From: Staphylotrichum longicolle
Lineage: Eukaryota > Ascomycota > Sordariomycetes > Sordariales > Chaetomiaceae
DNA: 64,000 bases
Direction of reading: 5' to 3'
NCBI GenBank assembly: GCA_019096155.1
Contig: JAHCVI010000003.1
Coordinates: 620,001-684,000, forward strand
Shown here piece by piece: positions 1 through 11,192 of this stretch. Every line of letters starts with the position of its first letter. The stretch's first letter is position 1. The translations under genes and the position numbers were made by a program. A model generated the notes under the pieces. That model searched no databases and was not told the origin of the DNA. It saw nothing but the letters and a program-made list of their open reading frames with translations.

Positions 1-307
1 CACCGGGGCTGCAGGCTGTTGCATGCCGGAGCTCAAGGAAGCGGAAGGACTGGCCGTGTTCCTTGTCACGGGTGCACGCCCTTGAAGGCCCCGCCAGCTC
101 GCGAGGGTTGCGCGGAGCTTTGTTGTTTGCGCCTGAAAGGGGGGATTTGGCTTTCTCTCATTAGGCCCCCTTGGCCGCAAGCGCTGTCTGACTTCATAAT
201 CTGTGCCCCCGCCTCCTCGCCGGCCCTTCGTCTCTGCCCCTCCCTTGCCCACGAGGTGCAGCCGCAGCGACGAGTACGCGAGACATCTCCACAGCATCTT
301 CACCGCC
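1..307. other. left-edge non-coding flank of the APSES gene
   Basis: I see no gene here. The stretch lies directly upstream of the APSES start codon and should hold its 5' untranslated region and the near part of its promoter. No reading frame resembles a known protein. Confidence 0.5.
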
Positions 308-2501
308 ATGGTATCCGTCGCCGAACTTCTTAACCCGGAGCCCCCGCGGGCTCCGTTGCCAACTTCCCGCCCTGTCCCGGCGTCCTCGGCCCATCGGACT
401 GTCGCCTTTCGCAACGAACCTGCGTCAGCCCGATCCTCGGTCGAGACCTTCAGAATGCCCGCTCACTCCAAGACCCCTTCCCGATGCAAGACCAAAGGTG
501 CCATCAACTTTCCACCCTTTGAGGTTCTGGATGATGCTTCGCTCCGCGAGGTGCGCCGGTTCCAGATCCGCCCCTTCGGCTCGATACAGGAGACCTGCGA
601 ACGGATTCCCTACAACAGCGGGAAAAAGGACTTTTTCTCCAAGACTGGCAGAGAAGGGTTCGAAGGTATGGGTTGCGGTCCTGTAGAGGGGACCAAGCTG
701 ACCGAGCCAGCATTCCACTACGACTTCAAGGTTCCTGGAGACGACGCCAACTACACAGTCATGTGGGACTACAATGTCGGTCTCGTCCGCATGACGTCCT
801 TCTTCAAATGTCGTGGCTATACCAAGGTCGGTCCCGCGTTCTTCTCCTTTTGAATCCTGCTGACTCGGCCAGACTACGCCCGCAAAGATGCTCAACTTGA
901 ACCCGGGCCTCAAGGAGATTACGTACAGCATCACCGGGGGCTCCATCAAAGCACAAGGTGCGCGTCCGAACGTCATTTTTGGCATCGCCTGCAGACTGAC
1001 ATCCATATGCAGGTTACTGGATGCCCTTCTCTTGTGCCAGAGCCATCTGCGCGACCTTTTGCCACGAGATCGCCGGCGCTCTCATCCCGCTTTTCGGCCC
1101 ACACTTTCCCTTTGAGTGCATCCCAGACAAGGCACCCGGGCACGGCGTCATGATAATCGACCCAGAAATTGTGGCTCGGGCAAAGAGCGAGACCGCCGCT
1201 CTGTTCAAACCTCCCGCCAATCTGCCGAGCCCGCGGCCATCGCGGAGTCTTAGCCCCTTTCCGACCCGTGCGTTCCGAGCCATACCACTACTCGTTCGAG
1301 CCTCCTACACGGACACTGATGTCGACTATTATCCGACACCAGAATCCTCCAGCCGTGCCGGGTACTTGCCGATGCCGCGGCCGACATCACCCCCGCGCCT
1401 GCGGCAGCACCCACACCACTGCATTGGGGCGGTGAACACCCTCCTCCTCATCGGCCCACCCTTCATATCACCACCGTGCCGTGCATATCAACGAGGAGCT
1501 TCTTGGCCTGAACGTGTCGGCCACCGCCAACCCTGGCTGTCTGCCATCCCGCGGTCTCCGACACCCAGCGCGGCAGCAAGCAAATGGCAGCCCTCCACCC
1601 CGCTTCACCACCCACCCATCAAGCACCATCGACACCCGCGTCGCTCCCCGCGCGGGGCATCATCCTCCCGCCCCTCCGCCTCAAGCGTTCTTTTGACCAG
1701 GTCGACGCCCCCGGCACCAGTCCCGCACTCAACAACAACACCGATCCCGACGGCAACTACGACGCCAGCGCCAGCGCCAGCCCCTCGTCCGTCGCCATCG
1801 ACATCAACCGGCCCCTCATCAAAGCCTCTCCCTCGACTCCAACCTCCCCAACCTCTCCTACTACCACCCGAGCCATCAAGCCAAGTCAGTCCGCCCCTCC
1901 GTCCCCTACCCCTCCCGCTCCCGGAATCGTCACAACTCCCACCAACAGCAACAGTTTCGGCACTAACAACAACGACGACGACGACGACGACGAGGAGGAC
2001 GACAACAAGAACAAAACCGAAACCAAAACCCCCAATCCCGCCGGCCCCCGCCGGGCTTCGGAGCGCGACGCGGCCATCATGCTGATGCACATGCACATGC
2101 GCGGAAAGCGGGACGACAGCGGCGAGAGTGGCGAGAGCGGCGGCGAAAGGATGAGCGGATCGGACGCGGACGCGGACTCAAGTCCGGACGAAAAGAATAA
2201 GAAGAGGGGAAAGGAAAAGGGGAAAGAAACGAAACAGAAGAACGGCCGCAGTCACCCCAGCCCCGTCGCCGAGGGGGGCGGCGATGATAACGAGAGAGAC
2301 AGTGCTGCGGCGCCTCCTGCAAGGGGTCGGCGGGATTCTGCTAGCATTATCGTCCTTGCTGCGCCGAGGGCGACGGTGTTGCCGGTTGCTGTGGAGGGGA
2401 GAGAGGGTAGGGACGGGGATGGGGAGGGAGAGGGAGAGGGCCGGAGGACGAGGTCGAAGAGGCGGAGGACTGGGGGAGGAGTGAGGGTTAGGGGGCGATA
2501 G
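308..2501 (+). CDS. APSES/KilA-N DNA-binding transcription factor (Xbp1-like), with apparent frameshifts
   Basis: Nuclear DNA-binding regulator of the fungus-specific APSES (KilA-N fold) family, closest in layout to Xbp1-type members. Exons are 308-826, 873-957 and 1013-2501; introns are 46 and 55 bp and both splice in frame. The start (MVSVAELLNPEPP) matches the usual N terminus of this subgroup. The APSES domain covers about residues 75-240 and includes NYTVMWDYNVGLVRMTSFFK, MLNLNPGLKEITYSITGG and the helix region GYWMPFSCARAICATF across the second junction. The C-terminal half is disordered, with Pro/Ser/Thr runs, a D/E block near 1975-2000 and a basic tail near 2450-2500. Between about 1225 and 1575 the natural-looking protein moves through all three frames in seven one-base steps; the end frame is the one containing LKRSFDQVD. 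Total exon length is consistent with seven missing bases and a product near 699 residues. Target genes cannot be read from sequence. Confidence 0.85.
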
Positions 2502-3034
2502 GGCTGGGATGTGGATGGATGGATGGATGGATTGGGGTTTGGGAGCATGGATGGAGTTGTGTGGCGTTGTGTTTTGGGGAAGGTGTGTGATGGCTCAGGG
2601 CCTGACGCAATTCGTCTTGTTGTTTTGGTTTTGATGTTTTCTTGGGTTTTGTTTTCTGAATAGGTGGTGATCACGGTCACGGAAGGAGGCCGAGGAGATA
2701 AGGGGGGTAGAAGGGGGAAGGCGTTGGTTTATGTGCATTGCTTTGAATCATGGACGCGGTGTGGCGTGTGAGGGGAGTATGTCGGGTGCATATGCGGTCC
2801 GTTTTGTATCGACGCTGGCGAAGGTCAGTTCATAGTTCTGGTTTCTGACCCGCAAGGTTGTCGAGGAGCTGTTTCGCTGCAGACACCAACCATCCTCTTA
2901 TTGTCAGATTGCTTTTTGTCTAGCCCAGGTTTTTACTCTTGCAGATAGCCTCACCATGCCAAATGTGCCCTCCAACTTTTCCCAACCAAATCGTGTCAGT
3001 CATGCGGGTATCATTCCACTCCCCCTCGCGGCCC
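2502..3034. other. convergent 3' intergenic region
   Basis: Non-coding space between the 3' ends of the APSES gene and cns1. It starts with a short GGAT microsatellite (about 2512-2531) and a G/T-rich stretch. I see no gene or RNA in it. Confidence 0.5.
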
Positions 3035-4345
3035 CTATTGACCCCCGTTCGCCTTCTTCTCCTTCCACTCCTTCACCCACCCCTCGGCCTTGGACTTGGG
3101 CACAACAAACACCTTCAACAACTCATCCACAATCTCCACATTCCCGCTGCTCAGCACCTTCAGCAGCGGCACCTTCCTGCCCACCTTGACCAGTCCGCCA
3201 CTCGCAGTCTCGACGTAACACTCCACCCCTGCCGGGCTATACTCTCCAGCCCGGTCCCACGGCAGCGGGAACACGTAGCCAAAGTGCTGGTCCAGACTCT
3301 CGCGCTCGTTGAACGCCTTGATGAAGTCGCTCTCCAAGTGACAAGGGTACAGCAGCAGCGTGGGGAACACCAGGGCGCTCTCGGGATCGAGCTCGTCGGG
3401 CGACAGCTTGATCTTGGCGTCCTCCATGTCGGGAGGCTTCCCCGTGCTGCGGGTGCGGATGTTGCGCGCCTGCAGCGCCGTCTTGAGCAGGGTCTCGCGG
3501 CGGCGCTCCTTGGCCAGGCGCTCCTCCTCGCGCTTGTGGCGGGCGGCGTCGGCCTCGGCGGTCTTGATGATGTCCTGCGCGAGGGCCAGCAGCGGCTTGT
3601 TGGACGAGTCGATCTCCAGGCCCCGCGCGCAGGCGTCGTCGGCCTCGGGAATCTTGTTGACGGCCAGCAGGGCGCGGGCGGAGCGGTACAGGGCTTTGAT
3701 GTTGCGCGGGTTGAGGCGGAGGGCGGAGGCGCAGTCGAGGGTGCAGGAGCGGTAGTTGCGCAGCTCGAGGTGGCAGGCTGCGCGGTTGATGTAGAGGGTC
3801 TCGAGGAGGGACCGCTCTAATTTGACCTCGGCCGGGTCGTCGTCGACTTCTTCAAAATCGCCCTTTTCGGGTTCTGGGGCCTCCTCCAAGTCGGTGTTTG
3901 GGGTGCTGTCGGCTTCCGGGTTGAGTGCCACCGGCTCGGCGGTCTTCTTCACTTTCTTCTTCTCGCCCTTTGCCCGCCTCAGCTCCTCAGCGGCCAGCAT
4001 GACCACCCCCTTGCCGTAGAACTCCTTTGCATCGGCCCAGCGCTTCTCCCTGAAACACTCGTTCCCCTGCTCCTTGAAGTTGGTCGCATTCTCGAGCGGG
4101 GTGCCTTCGTAGGCGAGAGCCTGCAGGGCGGCCAGCTCCTCGTTGTCCCCGGCGTCATCCAGTTCCGTCATGAACATGGGATGCTTCTTGAGGTCGGCCA
4201 CGGTCTCGTCAAGCGTCATGCCCGCATTGAGCTTGCGTCCGGGGGACAGTTCCGGCATCATCGACATGATGTCGGGCAGGGCTGGCCCGGATGTGGTTGA
4301 GTCGCCCAGCTTGAGCGACTCTGTGTCCTTGGTGACCTGGTCCAT
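3035..4345 (-). CDS. cns1: Cns1-type TPR co-chaperone of Hsp70/Hsp90
   Basis: Single-exon gene of 436 residues. Cns1 (TTC4 in animals) is an essential cytosolic TPR adaptor that binds the C-terminal tails of Hsp90 and Hsp70 and supports folding of selected clients. The first TPR helix pair is seen around residues 85-120 (ATNFKEQGNECFREKRWADA). An acidic and basic insert follows, then two further TPR units at about 180-260 (LYINRAACHLELRNYRSC, then ALYRSARALLAVNKIPEADD). The C-terminal third fits the wheel-like Cns1/TTC4 domain, with VFPTLLLYPCHLESDFIKAF. Length and domain order match the family. It is transcribed away from the GTPase gene across a 607-bp shared upstream region. No frame break is seen. 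Confidence 0.9.
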   Translation of the reverse strand: MDQVTKDTESLKLGDSTTSGPALPDIMSMMPELSPGRKLNAGMTLDETVADLKKHPMFMTELDDAGDNEELAALQALAYEGTPLENATNFKEQGNECFREKRWADAKEFYGKGVVMLAAEELRRAKGEKKKVKKTAEPVALNPEADSTPNTDLEEAPEPEKGDFEEVDDDPAEVKLERSLLETLYINRAACHLELRNYRSCTLDCASALRLNPRNIKALYRSARALLAVNKIPEADDACARGLEIDSSNKPLLALAQDIIKTAEADAARHKREEERLAKERRRETLLKTALQARNIRTRSTGKPPDMEDAKIKLSPDELDPESALVFPTLLLYPCHLESDFIKAFNERESLDQHFGYVFPLPWDRAGEYSPAGVECYVETASGGLVKVGRKVPLLKVLSSGNVEIVDELLKVFVVPKSKAEGWVKEWKEKKANGGQ

Positions 4346-4952
4346 TTTGCCTCACTCTTGATTTACGGGTGAGAGGCCAGTTGGCAGGGGCTCCCCTTCA
4401 AGAATACTGGGAAAGGCACCGAGTACAGCTCTTGCCGCCACTAATTCTCTGACTTTTTTGTTGCCTGCTGTTTTCTGCTGGTCGTCGAGGTGATATTGCT
4501 GGGGGTTTCGATGTGCTGTGGTTGCTTGAGTGGGGTTTAAGAAAAGCAGCGCCGAATTAAAATTTCGGTGCCTCATCCGGGCCCACTTTCCCGCAGTCGA
4601 CCGGACCCGCGCCGGATCGATATCGGGCCCCACCCGGATCACGGAGGAGACAAGCATGGAATTAGTGGGGCTGTCACGAGATGACGCGCGTAGTTAATTG
4701 TGCCCCCACAGTCTTTGCCAAAAAGTCGCGTCTCCCCGCCCACTTCTGCAAACGCAAACACGCGACTGTACGGAGTACCTGGTGGGTGTGCCTCATTCAT
4801 TCCTTGGTACTGCACCCGAAACCCTTGAACCCCGACGCTCGCTTGCAACTCCGCCTCGAAGAGCACCTAACCCAACACAAAACATTCCTCACTGGTAACA
4901 TTACTGGTTTGTCGCAACTTTAGTTTTCCGCCAATAACGGCGTGTGAACACC
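4346..4952. promoter_or_regulatory. shared head-to-head upstream region of cns1 and the nuclear GTPase gene
   Basis: The start codons of two divergent genes face each other across 607 bp, so this interval must hold both promoters and both 5' untranslated regions. It contains no coding frame that looks real. I cannot assign specific factor sites with confidence. Confidence 0.6.
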
Positions 4953-7900
4953 ATGACGTCCATAAAGCCCGAGCCCGTGGACGACCCCGGTCTCGGCGTC
5001 AACGCCGCAGTCGCCCATGTTGATGACGACGGCAACAGCGATGATATCAGAAACCCCACCAAAGTCCGCTATCTTCAACGTCTACTCGCCATCGGCAGCT
5101 CGCCCGAGCAGCTTGAACAGGGTGTCACCATTGGCATGCGGTTCCTCGAGAGCCTCAAGGAGCCACTTGAAGCTGTGGCTCCGCTCAACCAGACCCAGGC
5201 CTCCCAATGGCTGAAGTCGATTGCTGACATTGAGGCCCTTGCGAAACCCACTCGAACCATCGTCGGCGTCGTGGGCAATACGGGGGCCGGCAAGTCCTCG
5301 GTCATCAGTGCCGTGCTCGATGAGGAACGGTATGTCTAACCCGCTCCCTTTTCATCCACTTTCCCGTGTTTCTCTTTTGTTAAGTCATTATCCTTCTTTC
5401 ATTTTCTTTATCGTTTTTTATATCCACAGTCTTTGTTTCATTTTTGTTGTCCATCCTCTCAACTCGACTGGATAGACGGCTGACTTGCACAAAAGACTGC
5501 TCCCAACCAATTGCATGAGGGCTTGCACTGCTTCCCCCACCGAGATCTCCTACAACCACTCAGATGACCCTGACGAGCTGTATCGTGCCGAGGTCGAGTT
5601 CATCACTGTCGACGACTGGGTCAAGGACCTGCGCGCTCTCTACAGCGACCTCCTGGACGGCAACGGCGAGGTATCCCGCGAGTGCACCAACCAGGATAGC
5701 GATGCAGGCGTTGCCTACGCCAAGATCAAGGCTGTCTACCCCAAGATGACCCGGGAGATGATTGCGTCTGCGACCCCGGACGCTCTTGCCAGTCAGACTG
5801 CCGTCCGCCAAGTGCTTGGGAATGTAAGGAAGCTTCGGGCAACGACAGCAGCGAGTCTGTACCGCCAGCTGCAGGAGTACGTCGACAGCAAGGAGAAAAA
5901 CACCGAGAAGCGCATGGAGTTTTGGCCCCTCATCAAGGTTGTTCGCATCTACACCAAAGCCTCTGCTCTGGCCACGGGCGCTTGCCTCGTCGATCTTCCC
6001 GGTGTCCAAGATTCGAACGCCGCTCGAGCGGCTGTCGCCGCCAACTACATGAAGGCCTGCACTGGCCTGTGGATTGTTGCCCCAATCACCCGGGCCGTCG
6101 ACGACAAGACAGCCAAGTCGCTGCTTGGCGACTCATTCAGGTGTGTTTTCCCCACCATCGCGACTGACAGACGTAGCTGACCACGCCGGAAGACGTCAGT
6201 TGAAGTACGACGGTACGTATTCCGCCGTCACGTTCATCTGCTCCAAGACAGACGATATCTCCGTCACCGAGGCAGCCGAGAGCCTGGGCATCGAGGAGGA
6301 GATCTCCGAGTCCTGGGCGAGGATTCAGGAGCTTACCAGCGACATCAGGAAGCTCAGGGACGACATGGCCGAGCTCAAAAACGAGCGCAACGTTTGCAGC
6401 GATTTGATCGACAAGATCGAGCAGTCCTGGGATAGGTGGGAGGCCTTGGGAAGCAAGCTGGCCGGCGGGGCCACCGTCTACGCGCCCAGCTCGCCGAGCA
6501 AGAAGCGCAAGCGGCAGACCCAGTCGAAGCGCAGCCGCAAGGATCTCGCTTCTAGTGACGTCGAGAGCGACTTCTCCGACTCGGACGGTTCTGACTCGAG
6601 CGATAAGGAAAACCAAGGGTCGCAGGCCGAGGAGAGAGCGCTGACTGCCGATCAAATCGACGCAAAACTCGCATCTCTAAAGTCGGAGAAGAGGGACGTC
6701 CGGTCGAGAAAGAAGGAGATTGAAGACAAGATCAGGGCCGGCCGGGAGCAGGCCAAGGAGCTGGTCACGGAGAAGGAAATGATCTCGCCGAGGTCAAGGC
6801 CGTTTGCATCCAGGGCCGGAACGAGTACTCGAGGCGGGCCATCAAGCAGGATCCATGGGCATCAAAGAGTAAGCTTCACCCTTTTTTCCCCTCCCCCCCC
6901 CCCTTGTTTCCCTTTCTACTTTTCTCCGCGTCTCTTTTCTTCTTTTTTCTCTTCTATTTTTCCCCCCTTTCTCCTGTTTTTTTTTTTTTTTTTTTTTCAT
7001 CTTTTTCATCTTCTTCATCTTTTTCATCTTTTCTTCTTTTTGGGTAACTAGATAGTGCTAACATTCGCACAGACTCGACCAAGAAACCGCGGCGGAGGAG
7101 GACGAGGCAAACTTCGACCCCGAGGTTGACCTTCGTGACTATGACGCCGTGGCCGCATCTCTCCCCGTATTCTGCGTGTCCAGCCGCGCGTTCCAGAAAC
7201 TAAGCGGCCGCCTCCAGAAGGATGACTTCAACGGAGGAGGCTTTCAGTCCGTCGAGGACACCGAAGTTCCTCAGTTGCAGGCCCACGCCAAAAAGCTCAC
7301 CGAGGCGGGCCGCGCAGCCAGCTCACGGCGCTTTCTCAATAACCTCTTACAACTCCTCAACTCCATGACCATGTGGGCCTCCGACGATGGAACAGGGTCG
7401 ACTCTGTCCGACGTGGACAAGGCGAAGGACGAGAGGCGCCTCAGGAAGCAACTCCTTAGGATGGAGCAGGTCAGCCTTGGCCCCGGACCCGGACCACCGC
7501 ATCACCCATCTCACTAACACCCACCAGGATCTCGACACGGCGCTAAAAGAATGCATTGCTTCGGTGAAACAAGTCATGGCTGAGAACATTTTTGAGAATT
7601 TTGACAGGTACATTCCTATGGCAGTCGACGCGGCCGTGCCCACCGCGACCCAATGGGGCGCACACAGGGCCGACGGCGGTCTGCTTTGGGCGACATACAA
7701 AGCAACTTGCAGGCGGTACGGTGTCTTTACCGGTAGTTCCGGCCCGCGCGACTTCAACGCCGAGCTCTTCGACCCCATCTCGCGGCACCTGGCTGGCGGA
7801 TGGGAACGTGCCTTCCAGCGTCGTTTGCCGGCCGCCCTGGACAGCTTTCTGCGTGTGACGCGGGCGTACCTGGAAAAGTTTCACCGCGAAGCCATCGAGC

Positions 7901-8606
7901 GGGCGAAGGAACGGGGCACTAACTACAACGGTCTGAGCATGCTGTCCCAGCAACTCGTTGCTCACTCGCAGCGCATCGCAGACGTCCGTGCTGCTGTTCT
8001 CGGGTTGGCCCAGGAGCTGCAGCGGGACGCCAACAGGGCCTTCACTCCTGTCATCCAGGACGAAATGATGCCCGCCTACGATGGCTGTGTCGCTGAGCGA
8101 GGTATGTCTCGCACCCCATCTCTGCCTCCCCACAACCCACTAACAAACTCACTTCCACAGGCGCCGGCTCCTACATGCGCATGAAGAACATCATGGTCAC
8201 GCACGTCACCAACCGCCGCGGCCCCATGTTCCGCAACGCCACCGACGTGGTGCAGCGGCAGCTCGAGCAGCTGTGCGACCGCATCCAGCAGGACATGGAG
8301 GCGCACGTCCAGGAAATGCGCGCGCGGCTCGCGCGCGACTACCTCGCTGTGCTCGTGGGTGTGGACGTCGGGGCGATTGGAGCGCAGGGCCCGTCGCGCG
8401 TGGAGCTGATGCTGCGCGGCGAGATGGTGCCGTTGTTGGCCAGGAGCGACGGGGTGTTTGCTGAGGTTTTTGGGGAGGGAATTCAGGGGGCTGGTAGGAT
8501 CGAGGAGGGTGAGGGAGGTGATGGGACTGAGGAGCATGGCGAGCTTGTTAAGGACGAGCAAGATTGTTCGGTTGACTCTATCACGGTCAAGGCAGAGGGG
8601 GATTGA
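4953..8606 (+). CDS. large SLIP-GC-like nuclear GTPase (dynamin-type G domain)
   Basis: Exons are 4953-5329, 5496-6140, 6193-6868, 7073-7469, 7528-8101 and 8161-8606. The product is about 1038 residues once two missing bases are allowed for. G-domain motifs in order are GNTGAGKSS (P-loop, about residue 108), VDLPGVQD (G3) and FICSKTDD (G4). A helical region follows, with a basic nuclear-targeting stretch (KKRKRQTQSKRSRKD), an acidic Ser/Asp block ending in DKENQ, and coiled coil. The C-terminal half is the helical region typical of these fungal proteins. The nearest animal relative by architecture is the nuclear GTPase SLIP-GC; the fungal role is unknown to me. Exon 3 loses frame twice, near 6776-6780 (an A run) and 6850-6854 (a T). 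With both restored it joins exon 4 in frame through IKE|LDQE. The third intron (6869-7072) is 204 bp and pyrimidine-rich. Confidence 0.8.
6892..7040 (+). repeat. polypyrimidine and CATCTTTT-rich tract inside a GTPase intron
   Basis: A nearly pure pyrimidine stretch with C runs, a long T run and repeated TTTTTCATC-type units. It fills most of the third intron and lies upstream of the branch site TGCTAAC (7057-7063) and the acceptor at 7072. Confidence 0.8.
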
Positions 8607-8840
8607 GGGCTGAGATGTATGTTTGGCGTGTCGGGTTGGGCTTGTGGGAAAAGGGGCTGGCACTGTTTTGCTAGGTTTGCGGCGTTGCTGGGGGTTTGTG
8701 GGTCTTGATACCTTGGTTTGCTCTTCGAGAGATAAACTTGCCTGTTGTTATGTTTGTGGGAAATGTAGCTATCACAAACAGCCTCGTCTCCGCACAAGAT
8801 GCTCTGCATGCCACGTCCTTGATACAAAGATCTGGTGTTT

Positions 8841-10679
8841 TTATATCCAACCAGCGTGGTCAGAAGGAGCCTCCTGTTTCCAGGATACAGGGTCAGCTTC
8901 TTGTAGTTTCCTTCCCGTTGAGCCACCTACCACCACGATATCTGGAGGCAGCTTTGACTCTGCGCCCGGTTCATACCAGTCAACAAGCGTACCCTCCTCT
9001 TTCTCCTTCAGTTTCCTTGCCACAAAACCCTCCATGGCCTCTCTCTGTTCTCGAGGCAGCAGCGCCAGCCGATCCATAAAACCCCCCGTTTCATTCTTCC
9101 CAAAAAACCGCTCATCCAAAAACTTCCAGTAAATCCCATCAAACGCCCAACTCCTCCTCGCAGCATACACCACCCAGAAATGCCCCGTCTGCCAGCTCTT
9201 GCGCATACGAGTAGACAGACGTCCGGTCTCGCTCAGACGGCCTTGCTCGATAAGCCACTCCTCCTTTTTCTCCAGGGCGCGCAAGAAGATCTGCAGTCTC
9301 GGCTCGTAGTGGGCAACCCAGTCATCCAGGCCAGCCCGCCAGTCGTCTGGAGCTTGGAGGAGCAGCCACCAAGGGGGGCCCAGCGAGAAATCGGTCGGGG
9401 CAGAATACGTAAATTCCCATTTGATCACGGCTGCAATCTTTTCGTCCTTGTCCGCCAGGACATTGGCGGGCCGAAAGTCGTCGCACCATAGCTTGAAGGG
9501 CCCGCGTTCAAACTCGGGGTCGGCCAGACGACCCTCGGCAGCGAGCTTCCGAAAGAGCTGCCTGTGCGTTGGCGTGTGTCAGCGTCTGCTCTGCAGCTTG
9601 GGATGCGCTAGAAGTGAGTGGTCGTAACGGGGAATCACTTTACCCGGCGATGTATTTTTCCCTGCAGTCGTCTGCCGACTCGATGGCGTTGTTGCGCTGA
9701 AAGGACAGCTGTTGGAGGTGCATGTCTGCCAAGGCATACCAACGACTAGTTCCTTTTCTGTAAGGCTTGCCCTTGCTTACCAATTTCCTGCTCAAACTTG
9801 CTGGCGTGAGTTTGTGGCATGGGGATGGGTAGAGCATGGGGAACCGTACCCTGCGGCTGGGTGATAGCTAATGCACTGCAAAGTGTCTTGCCCTGCCTGG
9901 TCTTTTTTCGTTTTCTTCTTTTTCTTCTTTTTCCCTCCTTTTTCCTCTTTTTCTTCGTTTTCTTCGTTTTCTTCGTTTTCTTCGTTTTCTTTCTTTTCCT
10001 TTTCCTTCTTTTCCTTCTTTTCCTTCTTTTCCTTCTTTTCCTTCTTTTCTGTCTTTTTCCTTCTTTCCTTCTTTTCTTTTTGACCAACTCCACGGCCTCT
10101 TCCGCAGCCTCCATCCAGCGGGAGCGGGGGCTAACTACCTACCGCAAAAGCAAAGCATCCCAGAAGCGCTCCGCGAGCCACTCCGCTCTAGGGTGTAAGT
10201 GGCTGGGATATCGACACCTCGTTCATCGTTAGACTGGCGTGATGCCTTTCAACCTTAAGGTGCCTCTATTACAAGTGGCTTTTCCAGTACTTGGGTTCCG
10301 TAGAATAGCACCTGTAGAGTGATGGTCAGGTCGAACTGGTCGCCAACCATACCCGCAATCACCTGCAAAAGTCAAACAAAACAAACACAGCAAACTAACG
10401 CATCGTCGCGTACCGGCTCGCAACCTCGTCTTGGGCCTCGCACCGCTCACAAGCGAAAGAGGCGACGCGAAGAAGAGAGCAGCTGACCTCAAGCGAGACC
10501 GACGCATCCTCGTCACTGTGGCGATGGACGGCCTCAACACACTCGAGGCAAGGAAGAGTCTAATCTGGGTTAAAAACGTTCAGGGTCGACAAAGGCTGCG
10601 GCAGAAATGACGGCGACGATGCGTTGTTGAGGAATCGCTCAAGAAGCGAGGAGCGATCGTACCGCGGCATCACAGTCAT
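8841..10679 (-). pseudogene. APH-family (aminoglycoside phosphotransferase fold) kinase-like gene, apparently disrupted
   Basis: The 3' part is convincing. Exon 8841-9561 carries the catalytic-loop signature LWCDDFRPANVL, then IAAVIKWEFTYSAPTDFSLG and a long helical C terminus. Exon 9644 upward gives ALADMHLQQLSFQRNN and SADDCREKYIAG and splices in frame across the 82-bp intron 9562-9643. Further upstream come HALPIPMPQTHASKFEQEI (about 9781-9860), RAEWLAERFWDALLLR (about 10145-10192) and an N terminus from 10679 (MTVMPRYDRSS). Two features suggest breakage: an in-frame TAG at 10560-10562, between NVFNPD and TLPCLECVEAVHRHSDEDAS, and a GAA/TTC repeat (9901-10081) where the middle of the kinase domain is expected. 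It could still be a working gene with extra introns and a sequencing error. Substrate is unknown; such fungal proteins are rarely characterised. Confidence 0.6.
9901..10081 (+). repeat. (TTC/TTTTC)n polypyrimidine microsatellite
   Basis: About 180 bp composed almost only of T and C, built from repeats of CTTCTTTTTC and CTTCTTTTC units (GAA-rich on the other strand). It interrupts the APH-like gene and is probably within an intron of it. Confidence 0.9.
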
Positions 10680-11192
10680 ATTTATGGTGGTTGCGTGAAG
10701 AAAAGAATTAAAGAAGATAAATCACTGAATTTAAAAGCGGAAGGTCCGCCCAACGAGGGTTGCCATATCATCCCAACCCCTTAAAAAGAAAACAAACCGA
10801 CGGGAACCTGACAAAACTCGGGCGTATATATACACAGAACAGGCTCTAAGAAATCCAAGGAGAAATGGAATTTGAGGGAGAGACCTTCTTGTAAAACAGA
10901 AAGGATGCTCGTCCGAATTCAACCGATGGGTCGTGGAGGAAGACATGAAGGGATCACGACAGTTGGTCAATCAGTACCACCAACAGCAAGAAAGGCGACG
11001 ATGTTAAGTCGAGAAGTTAAATCGGGAAGAGAAGGGAAAGGGGAAGGGGAGGAGCTGCAAAGGGCAGCTTACAGCACGAAGAGCAAAACGACGTTGTGTT
11101 GGGCCGAGGACAGCCCGAACTCCCCCGAAGGAGGTCCTCTCTCAAGAGTGGCATCGCCCGCAGGTGGAAATCTATCGTACAGAGCGAACCGA
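10680..11192. other. non-coding interval
   Basis: Upstream flank of the APH-like gene. Both strands show only short, unremarkable open frames. I see no RNA gene and no repeat here. Confidence 0.45.

Noticed and set aside
1021..2085. 354-codon frame as the full APSES C terminus
   Set aside because: Beyond about 1240 this frame turns into Pro/Thr/Arg-rich nonsense, while the frame ending at 2501 contains LKRSFDQVD and the charged, alternating sequence expected of the family.
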